From the NCBI RefSeq assembly GCF_025133575.1, contig NZ_CP104011.1, positions 3,728,965 through 3,792,964 on the forward strand: a stretch of DNA of 64,000 nucleotides, given 5' to 3'. The first letter of the stretch is position 1; the number at the start of each line of letters is the position of its first letter. The DNA comes from Pseudomonas sp. GCEP-101. Its GTDB lineage: Bacteria > Pseudomonadota > Gammaproteobacteria > Pseudomonadales > Pseudomonadaceae. The notes below the pieces were generated by a model. It ran no database searches. It worked only from the letters and a program-made list of their open reading frames with translations, and had not been told where the DNA came from. The position numbers and the translations under genes are program-made. Shown piece by piece: positions 1-7,785 of this stretch.

Positions 1-413
1 CTGGTTTTCCGCTCGCGCATCTGCGCCAGCATGCGCTCCGCGTTCGCCTGGCAGCCCATGCCTTCGGGCTTGTTCTCGATCCCGTCAATCACCGCCAGCA
101 GGCGCAGGCGGTTCTCCCGCAACTGCTGCTCCATCGCCTCGATCTCCGCCACCTTGCGGCGCAGGCCGGCGACCAGTTCGCCGTGGCTGTTCTCAAGCGG
201 GGTGGAATGCGGCAGCAGGTTGCGGATTTCCTCCAGGCTGAAGCCGGTCTGCTGGGCGCTGCGGATGATCTCCAGCAGGTCGAGGGTTTCCGGCGGGTAC
301 GCGCGGTAGCCGTTGGCCAGGCGGCGCGCCGGGGCGATCAGCCCGCTGGCTTCGTAGAAGCGGATGCGCGAGGGGGCGAGGCCGCTGAGGCTGGCCAGTT
401 CACCGATTTTCAT
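1..413 (-). CDS. MerR-family transcriptional regulator (partial, C-terminus outside window)
   Basis: The reverse strand reads MKIGELASLSGLAPSRIRFY from an ATG at 413, the standard winged-helix start of MerR regulators. A long dimerisation helix follows (AEIEAMEQQLRENRRRL around residues 85-103), and the frame stays open to the window edge, so the effector-binding end is missing. It is divergent from the Old Yellow Enzyme gene at 493. The 79-bp gap carries a promoter with the long spacer typical of MerR control, so the reductase is the likely target. One Cys is visible near residue 116, too few to assign a metal. The MerR assignment is firm; the inducer is unknown. Confidence 0.9.
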   Translation of the reverse strand, partial: MKIGELASLSGLAPSRIRFYEASGLIAPARRLANGYRAYPPETLDLLEIIRSAQQTGFSLEEIRNLLPHSTPLENSHGELVAGLRRKVAEIEAMEQQLRENRLRLLAVIDGIENKPEGMGCQANAERMLAQMRERKT

Positions 414-432
414 GCTGGGCTCCGGAAGGGGC

Positions 433-463
433 TTGACCTTGAAGTGAACTTTAAACTTAACCT
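433..463 (+). promoter_or_regulatory. MerR-type promoter with 19-bp spacer and internal dyad
   Basis: A -35-like TTGACC (433-438) and a -10-like TAACCT (458-463) are 19 bp apart, the overlong spacing that MerR proteins correct by distorting DNA. Between them TTGAAGTGAACTTTAA (439-454) is an inverted repeat matching at 12 of 16 positions. The promoter points at the reductase gene and lies next to the merR start. Confidence 0.6.
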
Positions 464-492
464 CGCCGGCATCACAACCCAGGAGCCTCGCC

Positions 493-1731
493 ATGTCGCC
501 CTTCCAGCCCCTGCGCCTGCCCAACGGCGGCGAAGTCCCCAACCGCATCGCCAAGGCCGCCATGGAAGAGAACCTGGCCGACGCCGACCAGGCGCCCTCG
601 GCCGCACTGCTGCGCCTCTACCAGGCCTGGGCGGAGGGCGGCGTCGGCCTGATCTTGAGCGGCAACGTGATGATCGACGGCCGCGCCATGACCGGCCCCG
701 GCGGTGTGGTGCTGGAGAATGACCGGCACCTGCAGCGCTTCCGCGAGTGGGCGCGCGTGGGCCGCTCCCGCGGGGCGCAGTTCTGGCTGCAGCTCAACCA
801 CCCCGGCCGGCAGGTGCAGACCAACCTCGGCCAGGGTGCCATCGCACCGTCGGCGGTGCCGCTGGAGATGGGCAGGTTCTCCAAGCTGTTCGCCGTTGCC
901 CGCGAGATGACCGAAGACGATATCGCCGAGGTGGTCGAGCGCTTCGTCCGCGCCGCCCGGCTTGCCGAACAGGCCGGCTTCACCGGCGTGCAGATCCACG
1001 CTGCGCATGGCTACCTGCTCAGCCAGTTCCTCTCGCCGCTGGCCAACAAGCGCCAGGACCGCTGGGGCGGTTCGCTGGAGAATCGCGCGCGGCTGCTGCT
1101 GGACGTCGTCCGCGCGGTGCGTGCCGAGGTTTCCCCGCAGTTTTGCGTGGGCGTGAAGATCAACTCCGCCGACTTCCAGCGCGGCGGCTTCGACGCCAGC
1201 GACGCGCGCCAGGTGATCGAGTGGCTGAACGACGAAAAGGTCGACCTGGTCGAGCTCTCCGGCGGCAGCTACGAGGCACCGGCCATGCAGGGCGACGCCC
1301 GCGACGGCCGCACCCTGGCGCGGGAAGCCTACTTCCTCGAATTCGCCCGAGAGATGCGCGAGGCGGCGCGCATGCCGCTGATGGTCACCGGCGGCATCCG
1401 TCGCCTGCCGGTGGCGGAGCAGGTGCTGGAGAGCGGCCTGGCGATGGTCGGCATCGGCACCGCCCTGGCGCTGGAGCCGCAGCTGGTGCTGCACTGGCAG
1501 CGCGGCAGCCAGACCCAGCCGGAGCTGCCGCCGATCCGCTGGCGCTCCAAGCCGCTGGCGGCGCTGGCCTACATGGCGCTGGTCAAGCTGCAGCTCAAGC
1601 GCATCGGCGCCCGCCGTGCGCCCAACCCGCAGGCGTCGCCGCTGCGCACCCTGGTGATGGAGCAATGGCACACGCTGCGCCGCGCCAGGCAGTACCGCCG
1701 CTGGGCGGCGCGGCAGGGCGCGTCTTCGTAG
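493..1731 (+). CDS. NADH:flavin oxidoreductase, Old Yellow Enzyme family
   Basis: This 412-aa protein is an FMN-binding TIM-barrel ene-reductase that would reduce activated C=C bonds of enals, enones or similar electrophiles with NAD(P)H. The N-terminus has the family's LRLPNGGEVPNRIAKAAM segment. IHAAHGYLLSQFLSP holds the His pair (about H169 and H172) that contacts substrate, followed by the RWGGSLENR flavin-phosphate segment. The start has a good AGGAG ribosome site. It is longer than YqjM-type enzymes because of an Arg-rich C-terminal tail of about 50 residues. It is divergent from merR, suggesting induction by an electrophile or redox signal. The substrate cannot be told from sequence. 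Confidence 0.9.
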   Translation: MSPFQPLRLPNGGEVPNRIAKAAMEENLADADQAPSAALLRLYQAWAEGGVGLILSGNVMIDGRAMTGPGGVVLENDRHLQRFREWARVGRSRGAQFWLQLNHPGRQVQTNLGQGAIAPSAVPLEMGRFSKLFAVAREMTEDDIAEVVERFVRAARLAEQAGFTGVQIHAAHGYLLSQFLSPLANKRQDRWGGSLENRARLLLDVVRAVRAEVSPQFCVGVKINSADFQRGGFDASDARQVIEWLNDEKVDLVELSGGSYEAPAMQGDARDGRTLAREAYFLEFAREMREAARMPLMVTGGIRRLPVAEQVLESGLAMVGIGTALALEPQLVLHWQRGSQTQPELPPIRWRSKPLAALAYMALVKLQLKRIGARRAPNPQASPLRTLVMEQWHTLRRARQYRRWAARQGASS

Positions 1732-1771
1732 GATGGCGGATACCTCTCCTGCAGGGGCGAGCGCTCGCAGG

Positions 1772-1813
1772 TGTAGGAGCGGGCCATGCCCGCGACCGCG
1801 GACAAAGTCCGCG
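1772..1813 (+). repeat. Single REP-like hairpin (family A, GGGC/GCCC subtype)
   Basis: GTAGGAGCGGGCCATGCCCG begins a hairpin (GCGGGC-cat-GCCCGC) followed by a second small stem GCGGAC-aaa-GTCCGC. It lies between the convergent reductase and MFS genes. The same element recurs throughout the window. Confidence 0.75.
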
Positions 1814-1897
1814 TCGATCACGCCCGCTGCCGCGTTCGCCCCGGAGCTAAATCACCTGCGGTGCGCGGGCTCTACGACTTCTTGCGAACGGCCTGAG

Positions 1898-3103
1898 TCA
1901 GGCCTGTGCCTTGCGCGCGCCCGTCGCCCGCAAGGACAACAGCAGGACCAGCGAGGCCGCGAGGATCTGCAGGCTGGCATAGCCATTGGTGGTGGCGACC
2001 AGGCCGTAGCGCTGGATCGCCAGCCCGGCGAGGATCGCCGGCACGCTGAAGGCCAGGTAGCTGAGCACGTAGAAACTCGCCATCAGCGCCCCACGCTCGT
2101 GGGCGTGGGCCAGCGGCACCACCGAGCGCAGCGCGCCGAGGAAGCCGCCGCCGAAGCCCAGCCCGGCCACCGCGGTGCCGAGGAAGAACAGCCAGAGGTT
2201 GGCGCTGTCCACGCCGAACAGGGTGATCAGCAGCCCGCCGACGAGCGCCAGGCCGCCACGGCGCAGGATCACCGCCGCTGGCTGGTGGCGCAGGGCGAAG
2301 ATCGCCAGCGCGCCGCACAGGCACAGCAGCGACACCAGTCCGCCGCCGATCATCGGCACCTGCAGGCCCGTGACCTGGCGCGCCAGCGTCGGCCCCAGCG
2401 ACAGGTAGAAGCCGCCCAGCGCCCAGAGACTGGCGTTCAACGGCGCCACGCTCCAGAACGCGCGGCGCGCCTGCACAGGAATGCGGATGCGCGGCTTCAG
2501 CGAGGCCAGCGCCCCCGGTTGCCGGCTGATGCTTTCCGGCAGCCAGCGCAGCAGCACGATGCCCACGGCGAACACCACCAGCAGCCACACATAGACCGCG
2601 TGCAGCGGATCGCCGCCGAACTGCACCAGTGCACTGCTGCCCAGTGCGCCCATGGCCATGCCGAGCATGGGCGCCACGCTGTTGATCAGCGGGCCGCGCT
2701 CGCGGTCGATATCCAGCATGGCCGCGCCCAGCACGCTGGTGGCGATGCCCGTGGCGAAGCCCTGCAGCAGGCGCGCGAGGATCAGCAGCTCCACGGCGTT
2801 GGCGTAGAGAAACACCGCCATGGCCAACAGTTCGAGCATCAGCGCGGCGCGGATCACCGGGCGCCGGCCCAGGTGGTCCGACAGCGAGCCGAACACCAGT
2901 AGCGCCAGCATCAGCCCGCCGGCGTAGATGCTGAACACCAGGGTCAACAGGGCCGGCGAGAAGTGCCAGGATTCGCGGTACAGCGCGTACAGCGGCGTGG
3001 GCGCGGCCGCGGCGGCGAGGAAGGCCATGAGGATGGCCGTCAGCAGCCACGCCGAGGCCCGGGGTGAGAAGCCGGCCGCGCTTTTCGAGGGTGGGTATGT
3101 CAT
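1898..3103 (-). CDS. MFS transporter (drug-efflux type)
   Basis: A 401-aa, 12-helix major facilitator protein reading MTYPPSKSAAGFSPRASAW before the first helix. The loop 2-3 signature appears as FGSLSDHLGRRPVI, and a second half-repeat follows a central loop rich in basic residues. I chose the start at 3103 over an upstream in-frame one near 3202 because the latter would cover the promoter region and overlap the divergent tetR gene. The tetR neighbour shares an 88-bp intergenic region with an inverted repeat, so the pump is probably repressed by that regulator. Substrate unknown; a proton-driven exporter of small toxic compounds is the usual role. Confidence 0.85.
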   Translation of the reverse strand: MTYPPSKSAAGFSPRASAWLLTAILMAFLAAAAAPTPLYALYRESWHFSPALLTLVFSIYAGGLMLALLVFGSLSDHLGRRPVIRAALMLELLAMAVFLYANAVELLILARLLQGFATGIATSVLGAAMLDIDRERGPLINSVAPMLGMAMGALGSSALVQFGGDPLHAVYVWLLVVFAVGIVLLRWLPESISRQPGALASLKPRIRIPVQARRAFWSVAPLNASLWALGGFYLSLGPTLARQVTGLQVPMIGGGLVSLLCLCGALAIFALRHQPAAVILRRGGLALVGGLLITLFGVDSANLWLFFLGTAVAGLGFGGGFLGALRSVVPLAHAHERGALMASFYVLSYLAFSVPAILAGLAIQRYGLVATTNGYASLQILAASLVLLLSLRATGARKAQA

Positions 3104-3110
3104 GATTCTG

Positions 3111-3141
3111 CTCGCAAAGGCTAAGATTTTGCTTTTGCGAG
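3111..3141. promoter_or_regulatory. Candidate TetR operator between MFS and tetR genes
   Basis: CTCGCAAA (3111-3118) and TTTGCGAG (3134-3141) form a perfect 8-bp inverted repeat around a 15-bp AT-rich centre. A half-related AGCAAATTCTTTGCG lies at 3166-3180. Both sit in the short divergent promoter region, where a TetR dimer would control both genes. Confidence 0.5.
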
Positions 3142-3191
3142 ATGCTGGACCCCTTTCGGGATAAAAGCAAATTCTTTGCGTTAAGGTGCTT

Positions 3192-3746
3192 ATGGCAATC
3201 AATCAGGGTGTTCGGCCGGGGGGCCGGAGCGCGCGGGTGCAGGCCTCGGTGCACAAGGCCGTGGCGGAGTTGCTGGAGGAGCGCGAGCGCGCGGAACTGA
3301 CCGTGCCGATGATCGCCGCCCGCGCCGGCGTCACGCCCTCGACCATCTACCGGCGCTGGGGCGACCTCAACGAGTTGCTGGGCGACGTCGCCCTGCAGCG
3401 CATCCGCCCCGACGCCGAACCGGCGGATACCGGCAGCCTGCGCGGCGACCTGCTGGCCTGGGGCGAGCAGTACATGGAGGAAACCGCCTCGGTGCCCGGC
3501 CGCGCGGTGGTGCTTGACCTGCTCGCGGCTGGCGGCGGCTGCTCGGGACGCTGCATGGCCATTGCCTGCGGCCAGTTCGACATCATCCTGCTGCGCGCCC
3601 GGGAACGCGGCGAGAACGTGCCCGAGGTCGACCGCATCGTCGACCGGCTGATGGCGCCGCTGGTGTACCGCATCCTGTTTTCCGCCGAGGAGCTGGACGT
3701 GGCGTATGTCGAGCGCCTGGTCGACCTGACGCTCGAAGGTTTGTAG
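3192..3746 (+). CDS. TetR/AcrR-family transcriptional regulator
   Basis: A 184-aa regulator with an N-terminal helix-turn-helix (MIAARAGVTPSTIYRRWGDL, about residues 36-55) and a C-terminal helical ligand domain that contains the closely spaced pair Cys-Ser-Gly-Arg-Cys. The ATG at 3192 has AAGG five bases upstream; an in-frame GTG at 3186 overlaps that site and is less likely. It is divergent from the MFS gene, so it probably represses the pump and itself and releases on binding a pump substrate. The ligand cannot be inferred. Confidence 0.85.
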   Translation: MAINQGVRPGGRSARVQASVHKAVAELLEERERAELTVPMIAARAGVTPSTIYRRWGDLNELLGDVALQRIRPDAEPADTGSLRGDLLAWGEQYMEETASVPGRAVVLDLLAAGGGCSGRCMAIACGQFDIILLRARERGENVPEVDRIVDRLMAPLVYRILFSAEELDVAYVERLVDLTLEGL

Positions 3747-3807
3747 CAGATTCGCCGAAAGGCTCTGTGCCGCATCCGACGTTTCTGCAATGCCCGGTTG
3801 GATCCTC

Positions 3808-3884
3808 TGTAGGAGCGAGCTTGCTCGCGAATCAGCGTCGCTCCGGCGCTGGGGAAACCGTTCGCGAGCAAGCTCGCTCCTACA
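3808..3884. repeat. REPIN-like inverted pair of REP elements (family A, GAGC/GCTC subtype)
   Basis: TGTAGGAGCGAGCTTGCTCG at the left is answered by its reverse complement ending at 3884, with about 28 bp between. The pair can fold into one long cruciform. It lies between tetR and the convergent AbrB-type gene. Confidence 0.85.
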
Positions 3885-3899
3885 GGTTCCCGTTCCGCA

Positions 3900-4970
3900 T
3901 CAGGCGCGGCTCAGGCGGATCACCGTGCGGGCGACGGAGACGCCGGTGAACAGCACCACGAACAGGCGCAGGGTCTGCATGGCCAGCACCAGGCCGACGT
4001 CGGAGTGGGTGTCCACCGCGATGATCGCCATGGCGTCCAGGCCGCCGGGGCTGGTGGCGAGGTAGAGGGAGAGGAAGTCCATCCCGGTGAGGGCCGCCAG
4101 CGCCCAGGCGAACAGGGCGCAGCTGGCGATCAGCGCCAGTGCGCTGACCAGCATGGCCGGCAGGTGGCGGCCGACGTAGGCGAGGCTTTCGCGGTCGAAG
4201 CGCAGGCCGATGTAGCAGCCGATCACGCCGTAGGCGCTGGCCAGCAACCAGTGCGGCAGGGTGATGTGCAGCACGCCGGAGAGCTGCAGCACGGCGCCGG
4301 CCACCAGCGGCACCAGCAGCGGGCCGGCTGGCAGTTTGGCGCCGGCGGTGGTGCAGACGAAGATCAGCAACAGGCAGTTGATCAGGTCCGGCAGGGTGTC
4401 GGTGTCGATGATCGGCGCGCTGTGCGCCACCGAGCCGCCGCCTTCGATCCCCAGCAGGCGGCCGACCAGGGCGCCGGCCATGACCACGCAGACCACCCGC
4501 ACGTACTGCATGGTGGCGACCACGCGCGGATCGGCACCGTTGGCCTCGGCCATCGACACCATGGCCGCCGCACCGCCGGGCGCGGTGCCCCAGGCGGCGG
4601 TGCTGCCGGGGATGCCGCCGAAGCGCACCATGGCGTAGCTGACCACCGCCGAGAGCAGCAGGGTGAGCAGGGTGGCGCTGAGCATCAGCGGCCAGGAGGC
4701 GACCATCGCCTGCAGCACCGACCAGCTCATGGCGTGGGCGACCAGCAGGCCGATGCAGCCCTGGCTGAGGCGAAAGGCCTGGCGCGGCAGGCGGATCTGC
4801 GCGCCACTGACACCGAAGGCGATGGCCACCAGCATGGGGCCCAGGAACAGCGCGGCGGGGATGCCCAGCCAGGTCAGCAACTGCCCGGCGCCTCCGGCCC
4901 CCAGTGCCAGGGCCAGCCATTGCAGGCTGGCGGGGATGCGGGCGACGGACAGGGCAGGGCGGCTGGACAC
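3900..4970 (-). CDS. AbrB-family integral membrane protein (COG3180)
   Basis: A 356-aa multi-pass membrane protein with two homologous halves, the duplication typical of the AbrB membrane family, often misannotated as ammonia monooxygenase. Glycine-rich signatures such as GGIPGSTAAWGTAPGGAAAM (about residue 120) and TSPGGLDAMAIIAVDTHSD near the end occupy equivalent positions in each half, with about 10 predicted helices. Translation starts at GTG 4970 with GGAG upstream. It is divergent from a LysR regulator that probably controls it. Members have been linked to transport or allantoin/urea-type regulation, but no substrate is established, so I give none. Confidence 0.75.
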   Translation of the reverse strand: MSSRPALSVARIPASLQWLALALGAGGAGQLLTWLGIPAALFLGPMLVAIAFGVSGAQIRLPRQAFRLSQGCIGLLVAHAMSWSVLQAMVASWPLMLSATLLTLLLSAVVSYAMVRFGGIPGSTAAWGTAPGGAAAMVSMAEANGADPRVVATMQYVRVVCVVMAGALVGRLLGIEGGGSVAHSAPIIDTDTLPDLINCLLLIFVCTTAGAKLPAGPLLVPLVAGAVLQLSGVLHITLPHWLLASAYGVIGCYIGLRFDRESLAYVGRHLPAMLVSALALIASCALFAWALAALTGMDFLSLYLATSPGGLDAMAIIAVDTHSDVGLVLAMQTLRLFVVLFTGVSVARTVIRLSRA

Positions 4971-5025
4971 GGACGGCTCCGGGCGGGGAATACGGAGGAA
5001 TTATCGATAGCCGAATCCATCAAGT

Positions 5026-5039
5026 CTATTTTCTAATAG
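5026..5039. promoter_or_regulatory. Candidate LysR-type binding site
   Basis: CTATTTTCTAATAG is a dyad (CTATT-TTCT-AATAG) containing a T-N11-A core, the general LysR-family operator form. It lies in the gap between the lysR gene and its divergent neighbour, about 38 bp before the lysR ATG. Confidence 0.45.
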
Positions 5040-5076
5040 TCATGAATCCATTCCTGAAATTTATCAGTTGGCCGCC

Positions 5077-5979
5077 ATGGACCTGCGTGATCTCGCCTAC
5101 TTCGAAACCATCGCCGAACTCGGCCACCTGGGACGCGCCGCCGAGCGCCTGGGGCGCAGCCAGCCGGCGTTGACCAAGAGCATCCAGCGCCTGGAGGAGT
5201 CACTGGGCGCGCGCCTGTTCCAGCGCGATGGACGACGCATCCGTCTGACGCCCGCTGGCGAATTGATGCTGCAGCGCGCGCGACAACTGCGTCAGGACGT
5301 GGAGGAAACCCGTCGCGAAGTGCGCGATTTCGCCAGCGGTGTGGTGGGCAATATCCGCCTCGGCTGCGCGGCGACCATGGCCGAATACCTGTTGCCGCGC
5401 CTGGCCGAGGACCTTCTGGCGCGCGCGCCGGACATCACCATGAGCCTGGTGCTGGGCCAGGACGACGTATTGCGCGAGGCGCTGCGCAGCGGGCGGCTGG
5501 ACATGGCGATCTGCTCGCGGATCGTCGACGACCCGCAATTGAGCAGCGAGCCGCTGTTGCAGGACCAGGTGGTGGTGGTCGCCAGCCGCGACCACCCGAT
5601 CTTCGACGCACCGGTGGTCATGGCCGACCTGTGCCGCTACCGCTGGGTGCTGCCCGCTACCGGGGTGTCGTCGCGGCGCTGGATGGACAGCACCTTCCAG
5701 GCCCACCAGCTGCCGCTGCCGCAGGTGCAGATCGAGACCAACGCGATCACCATGCTGCCCAACCTGATCGCCCGCACCCGCCTGCTCAGCTTCCTCGCCC
5801 GCGAAGCGCTGGCCGGCGGGCACGGCATGGACCAGTTGCGCGAGGTGGCGTTGGCCGAGACGACGCTGACACGGACCATCGGCCTGGCGGTGCGGGAGGG
5901 CGCCTACCTGCCGCCGGCGGCCCAACTGCTGCGCGGGATGTTGCGCGAGCATGCGCAGCGGTTTGGAGCGGAGTGGTAA
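5077..5979 (+). CDS. LysR-family transcriptional regulator
   Basis: A 300-aa LysR regulator starting MDLRDLAYFETIAELGHLGR with the winged helix-turn-helix (AAERLGRSQPALTKSIQRLE, about residues 19-38) and a LysR substrate-binding domain from about residue 90. I prefer the ATG at 5077 to a TTG nine bases upstream because it gives the canonical family N-terminus. It is divergent from the AbrB-type membrane gene, the usual geometry for a LysR regulator and its target. The co-inducer is not deducible. Confidence 0.88.
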   Translation: MDLRDLAYFETIAELGHLGRAAERLGRSQPALTKSIQRLEESLGARLFQRDGRRIRLTPAGELMLQRARQLRQDVEETRREVRDFASGVVGNIRLGCAATMAEYLLPRLAEDLLARAPDITMSLVLGQDDVLREALRSGRLDMAICSRIVDDPQLSSEPLLQDQVVVVASRDHPIFDAPVVMADLCRYRWVLPATGVSSRRWMDSTFQAHQLPLPQVQIETNAITMLPNLIARTRLLSFLAREALAGGHGMDQLREVALAETTLTRTIGLAVREGAYLPPAAQLLRGMLREHAQRFGAEW

Positions 5980-5996
5980 GCCGCGTCGACACGACC

Positions 5997-6198
5997 TGTA
6001 GGAGCGGGCCATGCCCGCGATCGCGGACAACGTCCGCGTTCACCGGAACGTAGCGATGCGGGCGGTTCGCGTTGTGTCGTTGGCAAAAGTCGCCGAAGGG
6101 ACGAAACCGCAGAGTCCCCGCGCGTCGAGGCGGGGTTGGAAAATACCCAAGCCTACGCCGGCCCTGCCGGCGGATCGCGGGCATGGCCCGCTCCTACA
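5997..6198. repeat. Wide inverted pair of REP elements (family A, GGGC/GCCC subtype)
   Basis: A left arm TGTAGGAGCGGGCCATGCCC at 5997 (with a GCGGAC-aac-GTCCGC stem behind it) and a right arm GCATGGCCCGCTCCTACA ending at 6198 bracket about 130 bp with no convincing gene. The intervening bases may be ordinary DNA trapped between two insertions. Confidence 0.7.
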
Positions 6199-6212
6199 GT
6201 GGGGAGACTTTC

Positions 6213-6289
6213 GTAGGGCGAATAACGCGCCAGCGTTATCCGCCGCAATGCATCCGGCGGATAGCCTGTTCCAGGTTATGCGCCCTACA
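6213..6289. repeat. Family C palindromic repeat (GTAGGGCGAATAAC type)
   Basis: GTAGGGCGAATAACGCG at the left and TTATGCGCCCTACA at the right bound two internal stems (CGCCAGCGTTATCCGCCG and CCGGCGGATAG). Two further copies occur at 46292 and 46552, so it is a dispersed element. The 5980-6424 interval holds only repeats. Confidence 0.75.
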
Positions 6290-6325
6290 TGTTGCGCCGT
6301 GGTTTGGCACGGAATTGTAGGCGTT

Positions 6326-6405
6326 TGTAGGAGCGAGCTTGCTCGCGAACCGCCTGGCGTCGGAGCTGCCGGAAAACACCGTTCGCGAGCAAGCTCGCTC
6401 CTACA
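6326..6405. repeat. REPIN-like inverted pair of REP elements (family A, GAGC/GCTC subtype)
   Basis: It has the same arms as the 3808-3884 element, with 33 bp between. It is the third palindromic element in a row downstream of lysR and lies just past the 3' end of the convergent dioxygenase gene. Confidence 0.85.
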
Positions 6406-6424
6406 GTGGCGTAGGGCGGGGTGT

Positions 6425-7318
6425 TCAGCGACTCGGCACGTCGCCCACCACCGTGGTGCGGTACATCTCCCGGCGCATGCCGTGGTAGTCCGACACCGGG
6501 TAATGCCAGGTGCTGCGGTTGTCCCAGATCGCCAGGGTGCCGGGGCTCCAGCGCATGCGGCAGGTGAAGGCCGGCTGGGTGGCGATGCTGAACAGGTAGT
6601 CCAGCAGCGGCTGCGCTTCCGCCGGGCGCATGCCCTTGATGCCGCTGGTGTAGGCCGGGTTGATGTAAAGGATCTTCTTGCCGGTCTCCGGGTGCCGGGT
6701 CACCAGCGGATGCGAGCGCACTTCGCCCTCGTGGCTGCCGTAGCGCACCGCCATGTTCTCCATCAGGTCGTTGTGCTTGGCCTCGGCGCCGTAGGCGCGC
6801 TCGGGGCTGTGGATGGCGTCGAGGGTTTCCAGTTGCGCGCGCAGTTTCGGCGACAGCCATTCGTAGGCCAGCGCGAGGTTGGCGTAGAGGGTGTCGCCGC
6901 CGAACGGCGGGATGTCGTGGCCGTAGAGCAGGGTGAAGGCCGGCGGCCGCTCCTGGAAGGACCAGTCGCTGTGCCAGGCACCGCCGAACACCACCGGCGT
7001 CTTCTCGTTGGCTTCCTTCAGCACCCGCACCACGTGCGGGTGATCGTCCATGCCGACCACATAGGGTTCGCGGCCGAATTCGCCGAAGCGCAGGGTCACG
7101 GCTTCGAGGTCCGCCACGCTCAGGTTCTGTCCGCGGATGAACAGCACCTTGTGCGCCAGCAGTGCCTGGCGCAGCTCGGTGTAGCCCTCGGCACCCAGGG
7201 TGGTGAGGTCGAGATCGCTGACGTCCGCGCCGATCGCGCCGGTGGCGGGGACAACGCGGAAGTGGCGGTAGTCGGCCGCGCGGTTCTGGCTCGGCAGCGC
7301 GTAGAAGAACTCGAACAT
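6425..7318 (-). CDS. TauD/TfdA-family Fe(II)/2-oxoglutarate-dependent dioxygenase
   Basis: A 297-aa non-heme iron dioxygenase that couples 2-oxoglutarate decarboxylation to hydroxylation of a small sulfonated or other acid substrate. The iron triad is visible as H116-x-D118 in AWHSDWSF and H272 in WDNRSTWHYPV. R287 in MYRTTV is the likely 2-oxoglutarate carboxylate ligand. The ATG at 7318 has AGAGG upstream; a longer in-frame start at 7381 lacks one. It is divergent from pvdQ. No sulfonate transporter is next to it, so taurine itself is not supported as the substrate. Confidence 0.85.
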   Translation of the reverse strand: MFEFFYALPSQNRAADYRHFRVVPATGAIGADVSDLDLTTLGAEGYTELRQALLAHKVLFIRGQNLSVADLEAVTLRFGEFGREPYVVGMDDHPHVVRVLKEANEKTPVVFGGAWHSDWSFQERPPAFTLLYGHDIPPFGGDTLYANLALAYEWLSPKLRAQLETLDAIHSPERAYGAEAKHNDLMENMAVRYGSHEGEVRSHPLVTRHPETGKKILYINPAYTSGIKGMRPAEAQPLLDYLFSIATQPAFTCRMRWSPGTLAIWDNRSTWHYPVSDYHGMRREMYRTTVVGDVPSR

Positions 7319-7526
7319 GGGCAAGCCTCTTGGATTTTTTGTGGGCTCCCCAAGCATGGCAGCGCTGGCGCGTTCTTCCATTTTTTCGCGCGTGGGCAGG
7401 CACGGCCGGGCAGCGCTCCGGAACCCTCCCGGTGTGATGAAGTCGAACCGCCCGCGGCGCCTCTGGAGCGGTTGAAAGCCGCGAGATAGAGCCTTGCGAT
7501 GTGGCTGATTGCCATCGCGTACGGGT

Positions 7527-7550
7527 TAATTTCGCGCGCTCCCCATCCGT
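7527..7550 (+). promoter_or_regulatory. Weak PvdS-like (iron-starvation box) motif upstream of pvdQ
   Basis: TAATT (7527-7531) is followed after 16 bp by CGT (7548-7550). The known PvdS consensus is TAAAT with a 16-17 bp gap to CGT, so this is one mismatch away. It points at pvdQ, about 235 bp before its start. This is suggestive only. Confidence 0.2.
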
Positions 7551-7609
7551 TCCCCTCAAGAGGCGCATCGCCATTTTCGTGAGGCGCCCAACAAGAAAAG
7601 GAGAACCCA

Positions 7610-7690
7610 ATGTCCTGCCCAACCTGCCTGCGCGCGTGCCTCGGAAGGCGCGGCGCGATGAGTTCCAGCGCACTGCATTGGCTGGCGTGA
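7610..7690 (+). CDS. Possible 26-aa leader peptide upstream of pvdQ
   Basis: AAAGGAGAACCCA places a near-perfect ribosome site before ATG 7610. The frame reads MSCPTCLRACLGRRGAMSSS and six more residues to a TGA at 7688. Three Cys fall in the first ten residues. It ends 95 bp before the pvdQ ATG, whose own ribosome site is much weaker. It may be a translated leader that affects pvdQ expression, or a chance ORF. No homologue is known to me. The rest of 7319-7785 shows only small stems. Confidence 0.3.
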   Translation: MSCPTCLRACLGRRGAMSSSALHWLA

Positions 7691-7785
7691 GCCGCCATCC
7701 ACCCCGTGCACCGGCACCGCGCGAGCGGCGCGGCCGCGTGCCCCTGGCCGGGCATCCGGCCGTCATCCGAGCATTGAGGGAATCG

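Noticed and set aside
472..1821. 449-codon minus-strand frame opposite the Old Yellow Enzyme gene
   Set aside because: It has biased Ala-, Arg- and Gln-rich composition and no motif, and it is fully antisense to a clear enzyme. Similar antisense frames at 4005-5036, 42757-45027, 47735-49699 and 49766-51733 were dropped for the same reason.
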